Assembly: GCA_963788085.1 (NCBI GenBank)
Contig: CAWBFS010000015.1
Coordinates: 124,001-188,000, forward strand
Length of the DNA stretch: 64,000 nucleotides
Origin: AP-15 sp963788085
GTDB taxonomy: Bacteria > Pseudomonadota > Alphaproteobacteria > ATCC43930 > CGMCC-115725
Direction: 5' to 3'
In this document: piece by piece, positions 56,745 to 64,000 of the stretch
Layout: every line of letters begins with the position of its first letter
Numbering within the stretch: position 1 is the first letter of the stretch
The notes under the pieces: model-generated
Seen by the model: only the letters and a program-made list of their open reading frames with translations
The model's database searches: none
What the model was told of the DNA's origin: nothing
Program-made: the position numbers and the translations under genes

Positions 56745-57895
56745 TAGAGACCGAGTTCGCGAAGGATCGCGTCGCGGTCGGCGTCGAGATCGGGGGCGGG
56801 CGAGCGGGTCGGCGGATCGGCGAAACCCGACAGCTTCATCGGGTTGCCGGCGAGCTGCAAGGGACCGGTGACCGGGTCATCGACAGAAATCACCATATTT
56901 CGCGCCGCGGCCTGTGGGTGGGCAATTGCTTGCGCGACATTGTTGATCGCGCCGCACGGGATGCCGGCCGCCTCCAGCACGCCAATCCAGTGCTCGGTAT
57001 CGGCGGTTCTAAGCACGCCCTCGATCTCGGCCCGCAACGCCTCCTGGTGCCGGTTGCGCAGGTCGTTCGTCTTGAAGAGTGGGTTTTCGGCGAGGTCGGC
57101 CCGGTCGAGGGCATGCGCCAGCTTGACGAAGAGCCCGTCATTGCCGGCCGCTATGATCAGATGGCCGTCCTCGGTGTGGAACGCCTCGAACGGGGTGATC
57201 GAGGGGTGGCGCGCGCCCATCGGCCCCGGGATCTCGCCGGTCGTCGTGTAGCGCATGATCGCATTTTCGAGCAGCGCCAACTGGCAATCGAACAGCGCGA
57301 CATCGACCTTTGTCGCTTCCCCGGTCCGCTCGCGATGCAACAGGGCGGCATTGAGAGCGACCGCCGTATAGAGCCCGCCGGCGAGGTCGCCGATCGAGGT
57401 GCCGATCCGGGTCGGCGGCATTCCGGGGTGGCCCGTGATGCTCATGATGCCGCCCAAACCCTGCACGACCATGTCGTAGGCCGGGTAATGGGAATAGGGG
57501 CCGCTGTGCCCAAAACCCGACGCGGCCGCATAGACGAGACGCGGATAGCGCGAATGCAGGCTGTCCCAGCCGTAACCCAGCTTTTCCATCGTGCCGGGGC
57601 GGAAGTTCTCGACGAGCGCGTCGGCCTTGTCGAGCAGCCGCTCGAAGATGTCGCGCCCGGCGGGCGATTTGAGATCTAGCGCGATCGACTCTTTGCCGCG
57701 GTTGACGGAGGCAAAATATGTCGATTTGCCGTTTTTGAACGGGCCGTAGTGGCGCGCGTCGTCGCCTTGCCGGGGCGGCTCGACCTTGATCACCCGCGCC
57801 CCGAGTTCGGCGAGCAGCAAGGTGCAGTAGGGACCCGCCAGGATGCGGGAGAGATCGACGATTGTGAGGCCGGAAAGCGGCCCGGACTGAGCCAT
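56744..57895 (-). CDS. CaiB/BaiF-type (family III) CoA transferase
   Basis: 383 residues. DLSRILAGPYCTLLLAELGARVIKVEPP and YDMVVQGLGGIMSITG (catalytic Asp region) are clear family III features, with the conserved C-terminal GNPMKLSGF region. It moves CoA between organic acids; substrate unknown. Its stop codon shares a base with the possible GTG start of the amidase gene, so the two may be one transcript. Confidence 0.92.
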   Translation of the reverse strand: MAQSGPLSGLTIVDLSRILAGPYCTLLLAELGARVIKVEPPRQGDDARHYGPFKNGKSTYFASVNRGKESIALDLKSPAGRDIFERLLDKADALVENFRPGTMEKLGYGWDSLHSRYPRLVYAAASGFGHSGPYSHYPAYDMVVQGLGGIMSITGHPGMPPTRIGTSIGDLAGGLYTAVALNAALLHRERTGEATKVDVALFDCQLALLENAIMRYTTTGEIPGPMGARHPSITPFEAFHTEDGHLIIAAGNDGLFVKLAHALDRADLAENPLFKTNDLRNRHQEALRAEIEGVLRTADTEHWIGVLEAAGIPCGAINNVAQAIAHPQAAARNMVISVDDPVTGPLQLAGNPMKLSGFADPPTRSPAPDLDADRDAILRELGL

Positions 57896-58049
57896 CGCTC
57901 GTCATCCTTTTTTTGCGATGCGAGAGCCGTCAATAGCGTAGAGCGGGGCGGGGTCGCAACGGCGCTCGTGCTCGGCTCTCCGGTTGTGACCCGTCGCCGG
58001 CAGGACTATTGTCGGCAGTCTCGCAAGCCAGCAATGTCGTTAGCAGGCC

Positions 58050-58250
58050 ATGGATAATCGATCCGAACACGGCGAGGACGGAGCCGACCAACGAAGGTCG
58101 GCGGCGCTGATCGGGTTGATCATCATACTGGCGCTGGCGATTGCCGGGGTGGTTCTCGTCAGAGAACTCAGAGAGCGGTCCCGCCTCGAAGATTGCCTGA
58201 TGTCGGGACGCACGAATTGCGCCCCTATAGAGGTGCCTCTGCGCCGATAG
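58050..58250 (+). CDS. Small single-pass membrane protein
   Basis: 66 residues. Charged N-terminus (DNRSEHGEDGADQRRS), one membrane helix (AALIGLIIILALAIAGVVLVREL), then a short C-terminal part with two Cys (EDCLMSGRTNCAPIE). No family recognised. The acidic and basic ends around a hydrophobic core support a real small membrane protein. It lies between the divergent CoA transferase and the RND operon. Confidence 0.68.
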   Translation: MDNRSEHGEDGADQRRSAALIGLIIILALAIAGVVLVRELRERSRLEDCLMSGRTNCAPIEVPLRR

Positions 58251-58359
58251 GCCTGTCCGGCAGGCAGACTGCGGCAAAAAATCCAGGGATAGTAGCCGGG
58301 AGTGACTCGTATAGTTTGTCTATGATAGACCCTCGTGATTGGGTAAGGAGGCGCTCGGG

Positions 58360-59505
58360 ATGATGAGGCGTGCGATCGGCGCGGCCGTAGTTCTCGCGCT
58401 GGCGGCCATCGTGGCGATCTGGCGCCTGAATGTCGGCACCGAGGTGCCAGTGGCGGCGGCCCAGACAGCCACGCCGGGCGTGCCGGTCACTGCGGGAACT
58501 GTTGCCGCCCAGGATGTCCCGGTCTTCCTCAATGGGATCGGCACGGTCCAAGCCTACAACATGGTCGCGGTCAAGAGCCGGGTCGACGGACAAATAGTCA
58601 AAGTCGATTTCAAGGAAGGCCAGGACATCAAGACGGGGGATCCGCTTTTCCAAATAGACCCGCGTCCCTTTCAAGCGGCGCTCGAGCAGGCGCAGGCGGC
58701 CAAACAAAAGGACGAAGCGCAGCTGGTCGGCGCTCAACTCGATCTCGACCGGTATGAAAAGCTGATCGGCTCCGGATGGCAGACCCGGCAGAGCTACGAC
58801 CAGCAAAAGGCAACGGTCGGGCAGCTGCAGGCATCGATCAAGGGCGACGAGGCGCAGATCAATACCGCCAAGCTCAACCTCAGTTATGCCGATATCCGTT
58901 CGCCGATCGACGGGCGCCTTGGAGCGCGGCTCGTCGACAAAGGCAATCTCGTGCATGCGAACGACAACACGCCGCTGGTGATGATCACCGAGATAAAGCC
59001 GATCTTTGTCAGCTTCACGCTGCCGCAAGATAATTTCGACGATATCCGCGAAAACCAAACCAAAGCGCCGCTGGCGGTCTTCGCCTATAGCAGCGATGGC
59101 AAGAAGCAGCTGGCCGAGGGCAAACTGACGCTGATCGACAATGCGATCGATCAGGCGACCGGGACGATCCGCCTGAAGGCGCGCTTTGAGAACGAAGACG
59201 AGCGGCTTTGGCCCGGCGAGTTCGTCAGCCTGCGGGTAGTCCTTTCGACGCGTCGGGATGTTGCAACTGTGCCGTCGCAGACCGTGCAAGCCGGCCCAAA
59301 CGGGCATTACGCTTACGTCATAAAGCCGGACAACACGGTCGAGCGGCGCGCCGTCGAGGTCGCCTCGATCCAGGACGGCATCGCCGTCGTGACAAAGGGG
59401 CTGACGCCGGGCGAGCGGGTCGTGGTCGACGGCCAATACCGGCTGACCAACGGCGCCCGCGTCAATCCGCAGGCCCCCTCGACCCCAGCCGGCGCAGCCG
59501 GGTGA
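58360..59505 (+). CDS. RND efflux periplasmic adaptor (MdtA-like)
   Basis: Started at the ATG at 58360, with AAGGAGG eight nt before; 381 residues. N-terminal signal/anchor (RRAIGAAVVLALAAIVAIWRL). Biotinyl-lipoyl-like and alpha-hairpin domains: VKSRVDGQIVKVDFKEGQDIKTGDPLFQIDPRPF, and the beta-barrel part (ADIRSPIDGRLGARLVDKGNLV, LWPGEFVSLRV). It bridges the inner-membrane pump to an outer-membrane channel. The permease gene follows after 68 nt. Confidence 0.94.
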   Translation: MMRRAIGAAVVLALAAIVAIWRLNVGTEVPVAAAQTATPGVPVTAGTVAAQDVPVFLNGIGTVQAYNMVAVKSRVDGQIVKVDFKEGQDIKTGDPLFQIDPRPFQAALEQAQAAKQKDEAQLVGAQLDLDRYEKLIGSGWQTRQSYDQQKATVGQLQASIKGDEAQINTAKLNLSYADIRSPIDGRLGARLVDKGNLVHANDNTPLVMITEIKPIFVSFTLPQDNFDDIRENQTKAPLAVFAYSSDGKKQLAEGKLTLIDNAIDQATGTIRLKARFENEDERLWPGEFVSLRVVLSTRRDVATVPSQTVQAGPNGHYAYVIKPDNTVERRAVEVASIQDGIAVVTKGLTPGERVVVDGQYRLTNGARVNPQAPSTPAGAAG

Positions 59506-59573
59506 CAAGCACGGCAGCTCTCAAGCCCACCAAGCAGCCGGCCAATCTCTAATAAACGAGAAGGCGATCGCCG

Positions 59574-62500
59574 ATGAGCATTTCGGAGCCCTTTATTCGC
59601 CGGCCGATCGCGACCTCGCTGATGATGCTGGGCGTGCTCGTGTTCGGCATAGGCGCCTATGGCCTTCTCCCGGTAGCAGCGCTGCCCAAGGTCGATTTCC
59701 CGACGATCGCCGTGACGGTCAATTATCCCGGAGCCAGCCCCGACACTATGGCGTCGGCGGTCGCGACGCCGCTCGAGCAGCAATTCGCAGCGATCCCCGA
59801 TCTTGATCAGATGACATCGACGAGCGGTGTCGGGACGACATCGATCACCTTGCAATTCGATCTCGCACGCAACATCGACGCCGCAGCACAGGACGTTCAG
59901 ACCGCCATCAATGCGGCGAGCGGGCTGCTGCCCAAGGACTTGCCAAATCCGCCGACTTACCGGAAAACGAACCCCGCAGACCGTCCCGTACTGATCTACG
60001 CTGTCCATTCCGATGCTTTGCCGGTCTACCGGATCGACGATTACGCCTACACGATTCTGGCGCAGAAGATCTCCACGGTGCCGGGCGTTTCGGAAGTCCC
60101 GGATTTTTGGCCAAAAGCCATATGCCGTGCATGTTCAAGTCAACCCCGGCGCGCTTGCTGCTCGCGGCATCGGTCTTGAAGATGTGCGCAACGCGCTGAC
60201 AGCGGCGACCGTCGACCGGCCGAAGGGCAGTCTGGAAGGCGCCCACCAGAGCTTTACGCTGGACACCAACGACCAGCTCTTCAACGCCGCTTCTTTCGGC
60301 AACGTTATCGTCGCGTGGCGCAACGGCGCGCCAGTACGCCTCAAAGACATCGCGGATGTCGTCGACTGGCGTGCAAAACGAGCGCACTCGGCGCCTGGTT
60401 CGGAAATACACCCGCCGAAGGACTGGCCATCCAGCGCCAGGCAGGCGCCAACACGATCCAACTCGTCGACACCATCAAAGCGCTCCTCCCGCGTCTTCAG
60501 GAATCGATCCCTCCCTCGGTCAAGGTCGACCTGATATCCGACCGCTCGCTAGTCATTCAGCGCGGCGGTGCACGACGTGCAGTTCACGATGATGCTGACG
60601 ATCGCTCTCGTCGTGCTGGTCATCTTCCTGTTCCTGCGAACGCTGTGGGCGACGGTGATCCCGAGCATGGCCGTGCCGCTTTCACTGCTCGCCACCTTCG
60701 GGGTGATGTACGCCGTCGGCTACAGCCTCGACAACATCTCGCTGATGGCGCTGACGATCTCGGTCGGCTTTGTCGTCGATGACGCCATCGTGATGATCGA
60801 GAACATCGTGCGCTACATCGAGCAGGGCGATCGCCCCTTCGATGCCGCGCTCAAAGGGGCGGGTCAAATCGGCTTCACGATCATCTCGATCACCTTTTCG
60901 CTGATCGCGGTGTTCATTCCGCTGCTGTTCATGGGCGGCATCATTGGACGTCTGTTCCGCGAGTTCGCCGTTACCGTATCGGTAGCAGTCGTCGCCTCGG
61001 CGTTCGTTTCGCTGACACTGACGCCGGTCTTGTGCTCACTTTTCTTGAAGGAGCAAGGGCTGCATCCGGCCGGACGCTTCAATCGGATGGCCGAAGGCTG
61101 CTTCACGGCGATGCTGGGCGCCTACGACAGAGGGCTCAACTTCGTCTTCCGCCATCAATTGCCGACGCTGCTCTCGACTTTGGTCCTGATCGTCGTGACC
61201 GGCTATCTCTATGTCACGATTCCCAAGGGCTTCTTCCCGCAACAGGATACGGGGTTCATTTTCGGCCAGGCCGAGGGGCGGCAAGATTCTTCCTTCCCCG
61301 CGATGGCGGCCATCTCTCATAAGATCGCCGATATCGTTCGCCACGATCCGGGCGTTTCCGGGGTCATTTATTTCGCCGGCGCCTACAGCTACAACCCTAC
61401 CGAGAATACCGCCCGGATGTTCATCCAGCTGAAGCCGCACGACCAGCGCGATGCGACTTCCGATCAGATCATCCAGCGCTTGAGGCCGAAAGTAGCCGCG
61501 GTCGAAGGCGCGAAGTTCTTCATGCAGTCCGGGCAGGACATCAGCATCGGCGGGCGGCTGAGCCGTACGCAATATCAGTACACACTAACCGATACCAATC
61601 TCGACGAACTCAATCATTGGGCGCCCATCCTTGAAAAGGCGATGCAGAAGTTGCCGGAACTCGAGGATGTCGCCTCGGACCAGCAAATCGCCGCGCCGCA
61701 CATCGCAATCGAGATCGATCGTGATGCCGCCTCGAGGCTGGGAATTTCGCCGTCCTTGATAGACGAGACGCTCTACGATGCATTCGGCCAGCGCCAAGTC
61801 GCAACGATGTATACCCAGACCAACCAGTACAAGGTGATCCTCGAGGTCAAGCCCGAGTTTCAGGATGATCCGACCGCGCTGTCAAAGATCTACATCTCGG
61901 CCCCAGGCGGGGCGCAAGTGCCTCTGAGCTCGTTCGCGCATTTCGAATCGAAGGTCGAATCGCTGTCCGTCAGTCATCAGGGCCAGTTCCCGGCGATCAC
62001 CTTGTCGTTCAATTTGTCACCCGGGGTGGCTCTCGGGCAGGCGGTGGACAAAATCCAGACGCTCACCGCCGCAGCTTCGCATACCGCCGACAGTCAATGG
62101 CTCGTTCCAGGGTACGGCGCAAGCATTCAAAGCTTCTTTGTCCTCGACGCCGTTGCTTGTCGCTTCCGCGATACTCGTCGTCTACATCGTTTTGGGAATG
62201 CTCTACGAAAGCTACATCCATCCCGATTACGATCTTGTCTGCGTTGCCGTCGGCTGGGGTCGGCGCATTGCTCGCGCTGATGTTGCTGCATTACGATCTG
62301 AGCGTGATCGCAATGATCGGTGTCATTCTGCTGATCGGCATCGTGAAGAAGAACGCGATCATGATGATCGACTTCGCGCTCCAGGCCGAGCGGATCGAAG
62401 GCAAGAGCCCGCTGGAGGCGATCCACCAGGCCTGCCTGCTGCGGTTCCGGCCGATCATGATGACGACATTCGCCGCGCTGTTCGGCGCGCTGCCGATAGC

Positions 62501-62730
62501 GCTGGGACAGGGTCCGGGCTCCGAGCTGCGGCGCCCGCTCGGTATCGCGATCGTCGGGCGGGCTGCTCGTCTCACAGTGGCTGACGCTCTACACCACGCC
62601 GGTCATCTACCTCTACCTCGAACGGTTCGCTCGCTGGATCGGCCGTCCATACCGCCCGTCGCGCGCGCAGGAAGCACTTTCGGACGCTCACGGACCGGCT
62701 CTTGCGGAAGGCCGCCATGGCGCAGAATGA
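59574..62730 (+). pseudogene. RND efflux permease (MdtB/MdtC-like), six or more frameshifts
   Basis: About 1,050 residues spread over three frames. The N-terminus (ISEPFIRRPIATSLMMLGVLVFGIGAYG) and FPTIAVTVNYPGASPDTMAS are typical. The frame changes near 60105 (an extra T in a T5 run), ~60390, ~60560, ~62130, ~62222 (an extra C), and ~62553 (GTCGGGCGGG for GTCGGCGGG). In between are all expected parts, including FVVDDAIVMIENIVRYIEQG and FGALPIALGQGPGSELRRPLGIA. Proton-driven drug or metabolite pump, trimer. Given the conserved residues, sequencing indels are likelier than decay. Confidence 0.87.
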
Positions 62731-63292
62731 CATGGCGCATCCGCCGCCGCTGCCTGACGGCAGGCTCGAGCGGAGCCGGACCGAGGTCGGGCGAGCCTTC
62801 GGGTTTCTCGTCCACGACGTCTCACGGCTGCTCAAGAGGCGGTTCGAGCGCCGGGCGCGGCAGATGGGGTTGCCGATCACGCGTCAGCAGGCGGCAGTCG
62901 TGCTCAACATTGCAGGCAATGAGGGTATGAGCCAAGCCGAAGTGGCGGCTTGGCTTGGCATCGAGCCGATCGCACTCGTTCGCATGCTGGACAAATTGCA
63001 CGAGGAGGGGCTGGTCGAGCGTCGACCGCATCCGACCGATCGCCGTGTGCGAACCTTATGGCTGACACCAGCGGCTCGGCCGGTGGTCGGGCAAATTCTC
63101 GCAATCAATAAAGCAATCCGCGAGGAAGCCTTTGCCGGCATGGCGGCGCATGCGCGCGATACAGTGATCGACATCCTCGACGGGATCAAAGGGAACCTCG
63201 CGCTCCGAGAGGGAACAGACGACAGCCCAGCGGCCCCTGCCACCGGGCCTGACGGTATCGATATTGCAAAGCTCCCGGTTGCGGCTGGCTGA
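62717..63292 (+). CDS. MarR-family transcriptional regulator
   Basis: 191 residues from the ATG at 62717; the frame opens at a TTG at 62702. Winged-helix MarR: RRARQMGLPITRQQAAVVLNIAGNEGMSQAEVAAWLGIEPIALVRMLDKLHEEGLVERRPHPTDRRVRTLWLTPAA, with the DRR wing. It overlaps the 3' end of the permease gene by 14 bp and lies 36 nt before the second permease, so it is embedded in the RND operon and probably controls it. Confidence 0.93.
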   Translation: MAQNDMAHPPPLPDGRLERSRTEVGRAFGFLVHDVSRLLKRRFERRARQMGLPITRQQAAVVLNIAGNEGMSQAEVAAWLGIEPIALVRMLDKLHEEGLVERRPHPTDRRVRTLWLTPAARPVVGQILAINKAIREEAFAGMAAHARDTVIDILDGIKGNLALREGTDDSPAAPATGPDGIDIAKLPVAAG

Positions 63293-63328
63293 GCCGCCAA
63301 GTTTGAACAAGAGAGCGGGCAAGCGCCG

Positions 63329-64000
63329 ATGAGCATCTCGGAACCGTTTATCCGACGCCCAATCGGGACCTCGTTGCTGATGCTGGGGGTCCTCGTCTTC
63401 GGGATCGGCGCCTATGGGCTGCTGCCGGTGGCGCCGTTGCCGAATGTCGATTTCCCGACGATCACGGTCACCGCCAGCTATCCCGGCGCGAGCCCGCAGA
63501 CGATGGCTTCGGCGATCGCGACGCCGCTCGAACAGCAATTCACGCAGATCCCGGCGCTCGACCAGATGACGTCGCTCTCCGGCATCGGGACGACGACGAT
63601 CACCTTGCAGTTCGACCTGTCGCGCAACATCGACGGCGCGGCGGTGGATGTGGTGACGGCAATCAATGCCGCGGCCGGGTTGCTGCCGAAGGATCTGCCG
63701 AGCCCGCCGACCTACCGGAAGGTGAATCCGGCCGATTTTCCGATCATGATCTATGCCGTTCATTCGGACGCGGTTCCCGAGTATCGCCTCGACGATTACG
63801 CCAACACGGTACTTGGGGAGCGGCTATCGACGGTGCCGGGCGTCGGCCAGGTGTCGATCTTCGGCCAGAAATTGTATGCCGCGCGTGTACAGGTCAACCC
63901 ATCGGCGCTCGCCGCGCACGGCATCGGTCTCGAAGACGTACGCAATGCGCTCGTCAACGCGACGGTCAATGAACCAAAGGGCGCGATCGAAGGCTCCGAC
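63329..64000 (+). CDS. Second RND efflux permease (5' part)
   Basis: The frame starts at the ATG at 63329 and runs off the right edge; 224 residues are seen. ISEPFIRRPIGTSLLMLGVLVFGIGAYGLLP, FPTITVTASYPGASPQTMAS and TYRKVNPADFPIMIYAVHSD are closely similar to the first permease, so the two are paralogues as in MdtB/MdtC hetero-trimers. No frameshift in the visible part. Confidence 0.93.
   Translation, partial: MSISEPFIRRPIGTSLLMLGVLVFGIGAYGLLPVAPLPNVDFPTITVTASYPGASPQTMASAIATPLEQQFTQIPALDQMTSLSGIGTTTITLQFDLSRNIDGAAVDVVTAINAAAGLLPKDLPSPPTYRKVNPADFPIMIYAVHSDAVPEYRLDDYANTVLGERLSTVPGVGQVSIFGQKLYAARVQVNPSALAAHGIGLEDVRNALVNATVNEPKGAIEGSD

Noticed and set aside
58225..59508. A 427-codon minus-strand open frame opposite the RND adaptor
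   Set aside because: Shadow of the adaptor gene, which has a good ribosome site, signal segment and family motifs.

Overview
The window is GC-rich chromosomal DNA of an alphaproteobacterium, most plausibly Rhodospirillales/Acetobacterales or a neighbouring order. This rests on gene content and codon use, not on a marker gene: glcDEF, a CarD-family regulator, Bpt-type N-end transferase, a SUPV3L1-type helicase with Hsp15, TadE/TadG pilus proteins, and an EcfG-like promoter. No rRNA, tRNA, CRISPR array or prophage was seen. One IS3-family element is present.

Layout. 1-13.5 kb is organic-acid and pyruvate metabolism: the 3' part of glcD, then glcE and glcF; a glycosyltransferase/TVP38 fusion; pyruvate kinase; a Do-type protease; a fused indolepyruvate:ferredoxin oxidoreductase; and a second FAD-linked oxidase. 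13.5-24.7 kb is stress and quality control: a helix-turn-helix protein behind a candidate general-stress promoter; then, on the minus strand, a sensor-less histidine kinase, a HerA-like ATPase, HtpG, a DUF2846-type lipoprotein and a second Do protease; and divergently a SUPV3L1-like helicase with Hsp15. 24.7-28.6 kb encodes two TadE-like proteins and a TadG-like vWA protein carrying three tandem beta-type repeats. 28.8-30.2 kb is the IS3-family element. 30.6-38.0 kb is a glycan cluster whose parts resemble the Arn (aminoarabinose) pathway: SDR, DegT aminotransferase, ArnC-like GT2, SMR flippase-like protein, PMT/ArnT-like transferase and methyltransferase. 38-40.6 kb holds TerB-like, FdxA, CarD and a degenerate phosphatase. 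40.6-45.5 kb holds two SDRs and a CUT1-type ABC transporter with no binding protein. 45.8-58 kb is mixed metabolism: ClC channel, fumarase-superfamily lyase, Bpt, RDD, DUF1330, threonine ammonia-lyase, penicillin-acylase-type amidase and CoA transferase. 58.3-64 kb is an RND efflux locus: adaptor, permease, MarR regulator, and a second permease running off the window.

A striking property of the whole window is that at least 12 genes are broken by single-base frame changes while the protein continues intact in the next frame. Several of these sit at short G, C or T runs and look like +1 insertions. The simplest reading is uncorrected indels in the assembly, so these entries are annotated as whole genes spanning the shift.

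The strongest candidates for new biology are the Arn-like glycan cluster, the histidine kinase-HerA pair, the repeat-bearing TadG, the phosphatase relative without its metal ligands beside CarD, and the coiled-coil protein at 50.5-51.9 kb.
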